DNA from: UBA6911 sp964481255
GTDB lineage: Bacteria; Acidobacteriota; UBA6911
Direction: 5' to 3'
NCBI GenBank assembly: GCA_964481255.1
Contig: CAYZTZ010000100.1
Coordinates: forward strand, 1 to 12,842
Length of the DNA: 12,842 nt
Shown here: piece after piece, positions 6,294-12,842 of the stretch
Layout: each line of letters opens with the position of its first letter
Position numbering within the stretch: position 1 is the stretch's first letter
The notes under the pieces: generated by a model
What the model saw: only the letters and a program-made list of their open reading frames with translations
What the model was told of the DNA's origin: nothing
Database searches by the model: none
Translations under genes and position numbers: made by a program

Positions 6294-8636
6294 TCATTTC
6301 GCTGTCACCGTCAGGGTCGTCTCGACAAGGTCCACGGAATTGCCGCCGACCATTATTTTAAACGTTCCCGGCTCCACAACGCGCCGCATGTCGCGGTCCA
6401 GAAAAGATAGCTCGTCCGGCCCCAGGGAGAATTCCACCGTGCGTGTCTCGCCCGGCTCCAGCGCGATGCGGCGGAACCCTCTCAGCTCCTTGACCGGCCG
6501 TGTCACCGAGCTGACCTCGTCGCGGATGTAGAGCTGGACGACCTCTTCCCCCCGAACGGAGCCCGCGTTGGTCACATCCACGGAAACCTTTGTTTTCCCT
6601 TCCGTGCCGATCGATTGCGGGGATAGGGAAAGATTGCCGTATTTAAACGGCGTATAGCTCAATCCCCAGCCGAACGGATAAAGGGGGCTGGAGGTCGATC
6701 CCAGGTACTCAAGTCTGGCCGAAGGCTTGTGGTAGTAGTAAACAGGGAGCTGGCCCGCGCCGCGGGGCACGGAGATGGGAAGTTTGCCCCCTGGATTGTA
6801 GTCGCCGAAAAGCACGTCGGCGACCGCCGTCCCGCCCTCCTGGCCCAGATACCAGCCTTCCAGGATTGCGGGTACATTTTCGGCGAGGAGGTTGATCGAA
6901 TTCGGGCGGCCGTGCAGAAGCACGGCGACGACGGGCTTGCCGAGGGAAAACATTGCCCGTGCCAGTTCGTCCTGGTTCGCGGGCAGATCGAGATTGTCGC
7001 GGTCGCCCAGGTGGTCGGGACCCCAGGCTTCCCGCGCCGTCTGTTCATTGCCGCCGAGCGCGAGAATGATGAGATCGGCTTTTTCGGCGACCTTTACGGC
7101 TTCCCGGATGCGTTTCGCGTTCAGGGCCGGATCGCCGAGCCTGGTTTTTGGGGCATCCCCCGGCGAAGGGGGTTCGGTGATTCTGCAGCCCTCGGCGTAC
7201 AGGACCTCAATATGCGCTCCCGCCTTCTCCTTGATTCCCTCAAGAATGCTCACGCCGCGTCCCGGCCTGCCGCTGTATCCTCCGAGGAGCACGTTCGAAG
7301 CGTTTGGGCCTATGACGGCGATCCGCCTGTAGTCGGCCTTCTTGAGCGGAAGCAGACCGCCCTGGTTTTTAAGAAGGATGACGGCCTTGCGGGCCGCTTC
7401 CAGCGCGAGTTTTCGGTGCTCGGGGCTGTTGGTGATTTTTTCCGCGTCATCGGGATCCACGTAGGGATCGTCGAAGAGGCCCGTGAGGAACTTCGCGCGC
7501 AGGACGCGCGAGGCCGCCCGGTCGACGTAAGACTCCGACACTCTGCCCTGCCTGACGAGGTCTGCCAGAAGCGGATAGACCTCGGCATAAGGCAACTCGA
7601 TGTCCACGCCGGCTTCCAGAGCCGCTTTCGCAGCCTCTTCATTTGTTTCCACGACGTGGTGCTTGCTTTGCAGCTGGCGGATGCCGAAATAATCGCTGAC
7701 GACCAGGCCGTCGAACCCCCACTCCTGCCGCAGGATGTTGTCCAGAAGGAACCTGTTGCTGTGCGATGGGATGCCGTCGATCTCGTTGTAGGAAGCCATG
7801 ACGCTTTGAATGCCTCCTTCCTTGACGGCCGCCTCGAAAGGCTTCAGGAAGTACTCGCGGATGACGCGATCCGAATAGTTGCCGGGCGCCGTGTTGGCGC
7901 CGCCTTCCGGCTGGCCGTGAACGGCGAAATGCTTGGCCGTCGCGATCACGTGCGACCTGTCGATAAACGGGCCGGCGCCCTGAAAGCCCTTTATGGCGGC
8001 GACCCCGATGCGTGAGGCGAGATAGGGATCCTCCCCGTAAGTTTCTTCCGTGCGTCCCCATCGCGGGTCGCGTGCCAGGTCCAGGACGGGAGTCAGGCAC
8101 TGCTGCGCGCCCCGTACGCGCGTTTCCAGGGCCGCTGCGGAGAACACTTTCTGAACCAGGTCCGGATCCCATGTGGACGCCAGAGCGAGCGCCTGAGGGA
8201 AGGACGTGCTCCCCGGCCCTACGTGCCCGTGCAGGCACTCCTCATGGAATATCACGGGTATTCCGAGGCGGGTGTTCTCCCTGAACCATTTCTGTACGGC
8301 GTTGGTGAATTCGGCTGTTTCGCGTGGTCCCCGCATTCCGCTCGCGTGCGAAATCTCTCCCAGACCGTTCTTCATCAGCGCGGCGGCCCGCTCCGGAAGA
8401 AAACTTCCCTTCGGGTCTACGAACGAGGACTTGGGGTCGGAGGCGACGGCAAGCCTCTCCATGGCGCTGGTTATCTGGGCGACTTTTTCCTCCAGCGTCA
8501 TACGGGAAACAAGATCCGCGACCCTGCGCTCGACCGGCAGTTTGGGATCCCGGTAGGGAAGAAGTTCTTGCGAAAAGGCGGATGCGGTCGTCCAGAAACC
8601 AAAAAGGAAAAACAAAAGAGTCCTTGGCGAATTCAT
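6294..8636 (-). CDS. Exported glycoside hydrolase family 3 beta-glycosidase (beta-xylosidase/beta-glucosidase)
   Basis: 780 residues from the ATG at 8634-8636, chosen for the AGGAGG four bases upstream and the Sec signal peptide right behind it (hydrophobic TLLFFLFGFWTTASA, cleavage near residues 20-22). GH3 enzymes release beta-linked glucose or xylose from oligosaccharide ends by a retaining mechanism. An N-terminal TIM-barrel domain (about 40-355) has the RDPRWGRTEETYGEDP, KHFAVHGQPEGG (Lys235-His236) and VVSDYFGI motifs; Asp315 in the last is the nucleophile. The C-terminal alpha/beta domain (about 415-625) starts with AVILLKNQGGLLPL and has GGNEQTAREAW, with Glu531 or Glu536 as the likely acid/base. 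A fibronectin III-like domain (about 692-763; EEVVQLYIRD, KELRGF, LEPGET) ends the protein. All domains are complete. The KHFAVHGQPEGG and NTAPGN signatures recall bacterial enzymes with xylosidase activity, and the divergent xylB supports xylo-oligosaccharides, but glucosidase activity cannot be excluded. Confidence 0.93.
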   Translation of the reverse strand: MNSPRTLLFFLFGFWTTASAFSQELLPYRDPKLPVERRVADLVSRMTLEEKVAQITSAMERLAVASDPKSSFVDPKGSFLPERAAALMKNGLGEISHASGMRGPRETAEFTNAVQKWFRENTRLGIPVIFHEECLHGHVGPGSTSFPQALALASTWDPDLVQKVFSAAALETRVRGAQQCLTPVLDLARDPRWGRTEETYGEDPYLASRIGVAAIKGFQGAGPFIDRSHVIATAKHFAVHGQPEGGANTAPGNYSDRVIREYFLKPFEAAVKEGGIQSVMASYNEIDGIPSHSNRFLLDNILRQEWGFDGLVVSDYFGIRQLQSKHHVVETNEEAAKAALEAGVDIELPYAEVYPLLADLVRQGRVSESYVDRAASRVLRAKFLTGLFDDPYVDPDDAEKITNSPEHRKLALEAARKAVILLKNQGGLLPLKKADYRRIAVIGPNASNVLLGGYSGRPGRGVSILEGIKEKAGAHIEVLYAEGCRITEPPSPGDAPKTRLGDPALNAKRIREAVKVAEKADLIILALGGNEQTAREAWGPDHLGDRDNLDLPANQDELARAMFSLGKPVVAVLLHGRPNSINLLAENVPAILEGWYLGQEGGTAVADVLFGDYNPGGKLPISVPRGAGQLPVYYYHKPSARLEYLGSTSSPLYPFGWGLSYTPFKYGNLSLSPQSIGTEGKTKVSVDVTNAGSVRGEEVVQLYIRDEVSSVTRPVKELRGFRRIALEPGETRTVEFSLGPDELSFLDRDMRRVVEPGTFKIMVGGNSVDLVETTLTVTAK

Positions 8637-8640
8637 AATT

Positions 8641-8646
8641 CCTCCT
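8641..8646 (-). promoter_or_regulatory. Shine-Dalgarno site fixing the GH3 start
   Basis: AGGAGG on the minus strand, four bases before the ATG at 8634-8636 and directly ahead of the signal peptide. It argues against the in-frame extension to 9002, which would overlap the 5' part of xylB by about 215 bases and adds no GH3-like sequence. Confidence 0.88.
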
Positions 8647-8738
8647 GCGCGGACATTCCCGATTCCCGGATAGGCTTCCATCGAATGCGTGATAATATAG
8701 CACCGGCCAATCGAGCGGAATAACAGAAAGAAACGTGA

Positions 8739-8781
8739 GCCCGGCTCTCCAGAGCCGGGCGATAGGCTCTCCAGAGCCGGG
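8739..8781. repeat. Tandem palindromic repeat, candidate operator of xylB/GH3
   Basis: The 17-base unit GGCTCTCCAGAGCCGGG occurs twice, at 8743-8759 and 8765-8781, exactly 22 bp apart (about two helical turns). Each unit contains the inverted repeat GGCTCT-CC-AGAGCC, and in the first copy the arms extend to 10 bp (8739-8748 and 8751-8760). The second copy ends six bases before the proposed xylB ATG and occupies the ribosome-site position. This fits an operator pair for a dimeric regulator of the divergent sugar genes, or a hairpin controlling xylB translation. No regulator gene is in the window. Confidence 0.65.
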
Positions 8782-8787
8782 TAATGG

Positions 8788-10299
8788 ATGGGTCGGATCA
8801 TGTATTTCATGGGCATCGATGTAGGCACGGGGGGAACGCGGGCCCTGGTCATCGACGATCGGGGGCTTGTGATCTCTTCGGCTACGGAGGGACACGAGCC
8901 TTTCGCCTCGCCCCGGATCGGCTGGGCGGAGCAGAGGCCCGAGGACTGGTGGCGGGCGTGCGTCGCCGCCGTCCGCAAAGCTCTGGCCGCCGCGAGCATC
9001 AACGGGGACCGGATCCGGTGCGTGGGCTTCTCCGGTCAGATGCACGGCGCCGTCCTTATGGATGGGCGCGATGAGGTGGTGCGTCCGGCCTTGATCTGGT
9101 GCGATGTGCGCACCGAAAAGCAGTGCGCGGACCTCACCCGGAGGGTGGGCGCCGAACGCCTGGTAGGCCTCACATGCAATCCGGCGCTTCCCAATTTCAC
9201 ACTGACCAAGCTCCTATGGGTGCGAGAGAATGAACCCGAGCTGTGGCGGATGGTGCGGTCGGTCCTGCTTCCCAAGGATTACGTCCGCTTCAGGCTGACC
9301 GGCGAGAAGGCCGTCGACGCGGCGGACGCCTCGGGGACCCTGATGCTGGATGTGGCGCATCGCCGCTGGTCTTCGGAAGTCCTGGAGGCGGCTGAGATCG
9401 ACGGGTCTCTGCTCCCGAGATTGCATGAGTCGCCGGAAGTTTGCGGGCGGGTGAGCCGCGCCGGGGCGTCGGCCACGGGACTCGAGGCCGGGACGCCCGT
9501 CGTCGCGGGCGCGGGGGACCAGGCGGCCGGAGCCACCGGCATGGGCATCGTGGCCCCCGGAGCGGTGAGCGCGACGATCGGCACCTCGGGAGTCGTTTTT
9601 GCGGCGACGGACCGTCCGGCCCTGGACCCGAAGGGCCGCCTGCACACTTTCTGCCACGCCGTGCCGGGCCGATGGCACGTCATGGGCGTCACCCAGGCCG
9701 CCGGCCTTTCTCTGCGATGGTTCCGCGACTGCTTCGGCGCGGGCGCCGACGACGGCCGCGACCCCTATGAGCGCCTGACCGCAGAAGCCGCCGAAGCCCC
9801 GGCAGGCTCCGACGGGCTTTTGTGGGCCCCGTATCTCATGGGCGAGCGCACGCCGCACCTTGACCCGAAGGCGCGGGGCGCTCTGATGGGCCTGACGGCA
9901 TCCCACAAGCGCGCCCACGTGATCCGCGCCATCCTTGAAGGCGTGGCGTTCAGCCTGAAGGATTCCTTGACGCTCTTTGCGGAAATGGGCCTTCCCGTGA
10001 ACAGGATTCGGTTGGGAGGAGGCGGTGCGCGGTCCGCCCTATGGCGCCAGATTCAGGCGGATGTGTACGACCATGAGGTGGAAATCGTCGAAGCGGAGGA
10101 GGGGGCTGCTTATGGAGCGGCCATCCTCGCCGGCGTCGGCGCCGGGAGGTGGAATTCCGTGGACGCCGCGTGCGGCGAGGTGGTGAGAGTCGCGCGGAGC
10201 ATCGCGCCTGAGCCCGCATCCGCGGCGCGGATGCGTGAGAACTATCCCGCCTACCGCCGGATGTACGGCGCCATCGCCTCGGTTTTCGAATCACAGTGA
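8788..10299 (+). CDS. xylB: Xylulokinase
   Basis: 503 residues, FGGY carbohydrate kinase family. It phosphorylates D-xylulose with ATP to xylulose 5-phosphate (EC 2.7.1.17), feeding the pentose phosphate pathway in the cytoplasm. Visible are the N-terminal phosphate-binding motif IDVGTGGTRA (about 10-19), FSGQMHGAVLMD (81-92), a xylulokinase-type substrate motif, IWCDVRT (103-109), the catalytic Asp244 in GAGDQAAGATG, the GTSGVVF nucleotide loop, PYLMGERTPHLDP and the C-terminal RLGGGGARSALWRQIQAD signature. SGQMHG and the overall length separate it from glycerol and gluconate kinases. The start is uncertain: ATG 8788 has no purine-rich ribosome site because a palindromic repeat ends just before it. 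ATG 8800 (MYFMGIDVGTG) matches the family N-terminus better and has GGATGGG seven bases upstream. It is divergent from GH3, consistent with a xylo-oligosaccharide regulon; xylose isomerase is not in the window. Confidence 0.94.
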   Translation: MGRIMYFMGIDVGTGGTRALVIDDRGLVISSATEGHEPFASPRIGWAEQRPEDWWRACVAAVRKALAAASINGDRIRCVGFSGQMHGAVLMDGRDEVVRPALIWCDVRTEKQCADLTRRVGAERLVGLTCNPALPNFTLTKLLWVRENEPELWRMVRSVLLPKDYVRFRLTGEKAVDAADASGTLMLDVAHRRWSSEVLEAAEIDGSLLPRLHESPEVCGRVSRAGASATGLEAGTPVVAGAGDQAAGATGMGIVAPGAVSATIGTSGVVFAATDRPALDPKGRLHTFCHAVPGRWHVMGVTQAAGLSLRWFRDCFGAGADDGRDPYERLTAEAAEAPAGSDGLLWAPYLMGERTPHLDPKARGALMGLTASHKRAHVIRAILEGVAFSLKDSLTLFAEMGLPVNRIRLGGGGARSALWRQIQADVYDHEVEIVEAEEGAAYGAAILAGVGAGRWNSVDAACGEVVRVARSIAPEPASAARMRENYPAYRRMYGAIASVFESQ

Positions 10300-10606
10300 G
10301 CGATGAAGTCCGCAGAGCTTATCGGAAGCGTGTCCATGGAATCTTGAGCTGCCGTTTCAGCCTGCGATCCGTTTTTTGGCCCATTTCCAACGCCTCTGGC
10401 GAGCCGTTCTCACATTGTGTAATGCCGCGGCGCTCCGGAACCGTGCGACCATTCAAACCACGGCCGTATTTCGCTTGACAACGCCGCGATCTTGATAGCC
10501 ATAATCCGCCGTGCAAATTGTACTTCCCTATAGAGATCTTGATTCCCGAAGTCCCATAGCGGCATACGGCGGCGACCCCAAAGCATAACCTCAGGAGGAG
10601 GACCGG
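10300..10606. other. Intergenic region upstream of the aldo/keto reductase gene
   Basis: These 307 bp between xylB and the reductase hold no credible coding frame. They contain a promoter candidate (10475-10505) and, near the right end, the long purine-rich ribosome site at about 10591-10599. No convincing terminator for xylB is visible: a weak 4-bp hairpin near 10348 is followed only at a distance by the T-run near 10371-10376. Confidence 0.6.
10475..10505 (+). promoter_or_regulatory. Sigma-70-like promoter candidate for the aldo/keto reductase gene
   Basis: A perfect -35 box TTGACA (10475-10480) is followed after 19 bp by CATAAT (10500-10505), five of six matches to the -10 consensus. The spacer is at the long end of the usual range. 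This would give a leader of about 95 bases ahead of the ATG at 10607. Confidence 0.5.
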
Positions 10607-11827
10607 ATGAGTTCCATGAAAAGCGACAAGAAGGGGGCAAACCGGAGGGCCTTTCCCCGGGATCCGGCGGGGGGCGCGAAGGAAGGTTTTATGGAATTTG
10701 ATTCTTCGCGGAGGAAGTTCCTGCAGGCCGGGCTGATGCTGCCGGCCGCCGGATGGATGGCGTCAAGCGGCCGCGGCGCCTTCAGCCAGAATCTCCCAGG
10801 TGTAGTCTACAGGACGCTGGGCAGGACGGGTTTGAAGGTGTCGGCAGTGGGTTGCGGAATAGGCCTAATTCCCGATCCCGCGGTCCTGGCGCGCGCGGTG
10901 GATCTCGGCGTCAATTATTTCGACACCGCCCGGATGTATGAGAAGGGCAAGAGCGAAGAGATCGCGGGAGCGGCTTTCAAGGGAAAGAGACACAGGATTG
11001 TGCTGGCGAGCAAGACCGACGGGCGGACCAAGGCGGAAGTTCTCGCCGACATGGACGCCAGCCTCAAGGCTCTGCAGACCGACCATGTCGACATCTGGCA
11101 CCTGCACTCCCGGGATACGCCGGACGCCATCACGGACGAGGCGGTCGAAGCCTGCGAGCTGCTGAAGAAGCAGGGGAAGACGCGTTTTATCGGGGTCAGC
11201 GCGCATGACATCAACGCCGTCGTGGACACGATCCTGAAAATCGGCAGATTCGACGTCGTGCAGACCACTTACAGCTACGCCATCGGTTCGCACCTGCGCA
11301 ACGCGTCCATAAAGAAACTGTATGACGCGGGCATCGGCGTGGTCGCCATGAAGGTGGTAATCGCGGTGGCCGGCTTCATCCCTCCCAAGGAGTTCCGCCT
11401 CAAAGGCGAAGGGCCTCTGGCCGCCGTCAAGTGGGTGCTGATGAATCCCGCGATATCCACCACGGTCCCCTACGCGAAAAATATCGCGGAGCTCGAAATG
11501 AATTTCCGGGCGATGACGGAGCCGTACACCCTCCAGGACGAGAAGATGCTGTACGTGCGCAGCGAGGAGATCCGTTCGCAGTACTGCCGCATGTGTTACG
11601 CGTGCAAGGGGAAATGCCCGAACGGAGTGCCTGTCGCCGACGAGCTGCGCTTTTTGGCTTACAACGATTTCGGCGGCGACCTGCGGATGGCGCGCGGACA
11701 TTTCGGGTTGCTCCCGAAAAAGATCCGGGACGTGCGCTGCGGGGACTGTTCTTCCTGCGCCATCCGGTGCCCGAACGGGGTCGATGTCCGCAACCGCCTG
11801 ATGCGAGCGCAGGAGCTTCTGGCGTAA
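10607..11827 (+). CDS. Tat-exported aldo/keto reductase with C-terminal double [4Fe-4S] domain
   Basis: 406 residues. AGGAGGAGG (about 10591-10599) precedes the ATG at 10607. An alternative ATG at 10691, with GGAAGG upstream, would begin just before the twin-arginine motif SSRRKFLQAG (33-42); as annotated, the Tat leader has an unusual 28-residue hydrophilic extension. Cleavage is likely near residue 60. The aldo/keto reductase barrel runs from YRTLGRTGLKVSAVGCG (about 68-84) and keeps the catalytic tetrad: Asp106 and Tyr111 (NYFDTARMYEKGKSEE), Lys136 (LASK) and His165 (DIWHLHS). The tail has two ferredoxin-type motifs, CRMCYACKGKCP (Cys327, 330, 333, 337) and CGDCSSCAIRCP (Cys378, 381, 384, 388), enough for two [4Fe-4S] clusters. 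The protein is probably a periplasmic oxidoreductase passing electrons through the clusters. The substrate is unknown, and use of NAD(P)H outside the cytoplasm is unclear. Confidence 0.9.
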   Translation: MSSMKSDKKGANRRAFPRDPAGGAKEGFMEFDSSRRKFLQAGLMLPAAGWMASSGRGAFSQNLPGVVYRTLGRTGLKVSAVGCGIGLIPDPAVLARAVDLGVNYFDTARMYEKGKSEEIAGAAFKGKRHRIVLASKTDGRTKAEVLADMDASLKALQTDHVDIWHLHSRDTPDAITDEAVEACELLKKQGKTRFIGVSAHDINAVVDTILKIGRFDVVQTTYSYAIGSHLRNASIKKLYDAGIGVVAMKVVIAVAGFIPPKEFRLKGEGPLAAVKWVLMNPAISTTVPYAKNIAELEMNFRAMTEPYTLQDEKMLYVRSEEIRSQYCRMCYACKGKCPNGVPVADELRFLAYNDFGGDLRMARGHFGLLPKKIRDVRCGDCSSCAIRCPNGVDVRNRLMRAQELLA

Positions 11828-12051
11828 AGGCGGCTCACGAAACAGTCGTGGCCCTGACAGCCGTGGTCAGCGTTCAGCTTTTGCAGGCCATGACCGTGTC
11901 GAATATCGTTTCCATGTCCTTGGGCGGCACCGGTTCTTTTTCCTTTCTGGCGGCTTCCGGCATTTGAGTGGGACTCCCGGATGTTGCGGTTACGGGCGGA
12001 ATTCATGCCGGCATAATAGAAAAGATGCCCCGGCCGCCTCGAAATAAACTC

Positions 12052-12152
12052 CCCGGGTTAAAAGTCGCAGCCTCCAGGGCGGCCATGAATGCCGCCCTGG
12101 AGGCCGGGAGGCTGAGAGAGCCCGGGACGGCCTTACGGCGTCATAACCCGGG
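12052..12152. repeat. Outer inverted repeat enclosing a terminator hairpin
   Basis: CCCGGGTTA (12052-12060) and TAACCCGGG (12144-12152) are perfect 9-bp inverted copies. They enclose 83 bases that include the 14-bp hairpin at 12070-12104. The second copy ends seven bases before the stop codon of the SnoaL-like gene. Part of each arm (CCCGGG) is self-palindromic, which makes chance pairing easier. Confidence 0.5.
12070..12104 (-). terminator. Strong 14-bp hairpin, probable terminator of the SnoaL-like gene
   Basis: GCCTCCAGGGCGGC (12070-12083) and its exact reverse complement (12091-12104) form a perfect 14-bp GC-rich stem with a 7-base loop. On the minus strand the stem is followed after a few bases by TTTT (12061-12064 region), so it most likely ends transcription of the SnoaL-like gene. 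On the plus strand no T-run follows, but the stem may still pause transcription from the reductase gene. Confidence 0.6.
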
Positions 12153-12158
12153 AAAAAA

Positions 12159-12842
12159 CTAGGCCTTGATAGGCTTCAATCGCGCGTTGAGCTTGGCTTC
12201 GCTCGTAGGCTTGCCCGTCACCGGGTGCGTGAAATGGAACGGGAAGATGTAGCCGGTGACATAGCGCAAGTCGTTCTTGTCCATGGGAATATCGGGGGCC
12301 ATCATGGGCGCCGGGGCCCCGGGTTGACGTTTCAACATGGGTCCGGCGATGTCTTCCGGCATGATCCATCCCTCCGAAATCCTCACGCCGTAGGGGATGA
12401 TCCAGTTGATGGAAAGAATCTTCCAAACGCCTTCCTCTTTTACATAGCCGATCTCGTAAATGCCGTTGATAAAGGAGCGGCTGACCGGCCTGTTGCCCTG
12501 TCCCGGCGGATTCGGCATCATGATGCCGCCGAAAGCGTACCAGCGTCCCTTGGCCGTCTTGCCGTCCTCGGCGACTGTAATAAGGCCGGCCGTGGGCATG
12601 AGCTGGTGGCGGAATCCCACCGGGGGCACCTGATTCACGTCGAAATACCGTCTCACCCCTTCCTTGCCTTTCCATTTGCCCTCGAGCCAATCCAGAAGCA
12701 CATCCGGACTGTCGGAGAAGCAGTCGATGATCTCCTGCTTCATCATGTGCTCCACGTAATAGTTGTACGCGTACTGGAGCCTGTTGATCGCCTGGACGTC
12801 TTCAACCCGCTGAAGGCGTTTCTCCATGGCCTCGAGCCTGGC
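12159..12842 (-). CDS. SnoaL/NTF2-like protein (5' end probably outside window)
   Basis: At least 222 residues from an ATG at 12825-12827. The frame stays open to the right edge with the residues ARLEA, which continue the heptad-like pattern ARLEAMEKRLQRVEDVQ. No ribosome site precedes the ATG, so the true start, perhaps with a leader, probably lies beyond the window. VEDVQAINRLQYAYNYYVE is the typical opening helix of NTF2/SnoaL-like proteins. It is followed by DVLLDWLEGKWKGKEGVRRYF, the central strands TAKGRWYAFGG and SFINGIYEIGYVKEEGVWKI, and a closing strand near INWIIPYG. These cone-shaped folds often bind small hydrophobic ligands or act as isomerases or dehydratases; none can be assigned here. 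A Pro/Met-rich tail of about 60 residues (ending FPFHFTHPVTGKP and a basic C-terminus) extends past the fold. The gene converges with the reductase gene. Confidence 0.78.
   Translation of the reverse strand, partial: ARLEAMEKRLQRVEDVQAINRLQYAYNYYVEHMMKQEIIDCFSDSPDVLLDWLEGKWKGKEGVRRYFDVNQVPPVGFRHQLMPTAGLITVAEDGKTAKGRWYAFGGIMMPNPPGQGNRPVSRSFINGIYEIGYVKEEGVWKILSINWIIPYGVRISEGWIMPEDIAGPMLKRQPGAPAPMMAPDIPMDKNDLRYVTGYIFPFHFTHPVTGKPTSEAKLNARLKPIKA

Larger units (their letters stand above)
8637..8787. promoter_or_regulatory. Divergent GH3/xylB promoter region
   Basis: These 151 bp separate two divergent start codons and must hold both promoters. The only AT-rich core is 8691-8700 (GATAATATAG). It offers a -10-like TATATT or TATTAT on the minus strand (5 of 6 consensus bases each) for GH3, and GATAAT on the plus strand for xylB. 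No convincing -35 box accompanies any of them, so individual promoters are not assigned. The right part contains a tandem palindrome described separately. Confidence 0.5.
11828..12158. other. Convergent intergenic region with nested inverted repeats
   Basis: These 331 bp between the convergent reductase and SnoaL-like genes show no credible gene. Two small hairpins follow the reductase stop (CACGA/TCGTG at 11836-11850, CTGAC/GTCAG at 11854-11870), neither with a T-run. The right third holds the nested repeat structure annotated separately. Confidence 0.6.

Noticed and set aside
6729..8015. 428-codon open frame on the plus strand
   Set aside because: Antisense to the middle of the GH3 gene, with no recognisable domain or ribosome site.
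8739..8781. Short CRISPR-like array
   Set aside because: Only two 17-bp units with a 5-bp gap; no spacer-length intervals and no cas genes.
8637..9002. In-frame N-terminal extension of the GH3 gene to 9002
   Set aside because: It would overlap the xylB coding sequence, resembles no GH3 sequence, and the AGGAGG plus signal peptide at 8634-8646 mark the true start.
11968..12162. 64-codon plus-strand frame in the convergent intergenic region
   Set aside because: No ribosome site, no recognisable sequence, and much of it is the terminator hairpin.
1..12842. tRNA, rRNA, insertion sequence, phage or defence genes
   Set aside because: No cloverleaf-like or rRNA-like segment, transposase, integrase or defence-family motif was seen on either strand.

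Overview
This is a GC-rich bacterial window holding nine protein-coding genes or gene fragments, one probable gene relic, several hairpins and no RNA genes. Genes start with strong Shine-Dalgarno sequences (AAGGAG/AGGAGG type). Several products carry export signals: two Tat-type twin-arginine leaders and two Sec-type leaders. The mix of a Tat-exported iron-sulfur aldo/keto reductase, a URO-D family methyltransferase-like protein, an exported GH3 glycosidase and sugar-acid metabolism suggests a diderm, probably anaerobic, saccharolytic heterotroph. Acidobacteriota/Aminicenantes or a Desulfobacterota-like lineage would fit, but the sequence alone does not settle this.

Left part (1-1804, + strand): the 3' end of a cupin-like gene is followed by a complete paralogue (531-1538) encoding a Tat-exported protein with two cupin-like domains, the first of which has lost metal-ligand positions. 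A long bidirectional hairpin terminator (1679-1750) separates this pair from the next, convergent block.

Middle block (1805-8636, all - strand): reading leftward in transcription order, there is an exported GH3 beta-glycosidase (6294-8636), a short C-terminal relic of a GH2 enzyme (6050-6259), glucuronate isomerase UxaC (4431-5888), a secreted metallo-beta-lactamase-fold hydrolase (3288-4187) and a URO-D domain protein (1805-3139). GH3 is divergent from xylulokinase XylB (8788-10299, + strand). GH3, UxaC and XylB together fit use of plant glucuronoxylan or related oligosaccharides: xylosyl/glucosyl release, glucuronate isomerisation, and xylulose phosphorylation. Xylose isomerase, an alpha-glucuronidase and a transporter are not in the window. 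A striking tandem palindrome lies between the GH3 and XylB starts, abutting the xylB start, and is a good candidate operator.

Right part (10300-12842): a Tat-signal aldo/keto reductase fused to a double [4Fe-4S] ferredoxin-like tail (10607-11827, + strand) converges with a SnoaL/NTF2-like gene (12159 to the right edge, - strand). Between them lie about 330 bp containing nested inverted repeats. I see no phage, defence, transposon or CRISPR system. The most unusual items are the paired cupin exports, the tandem operator-like repeat, the GH2 relic and the exported redox fusion.
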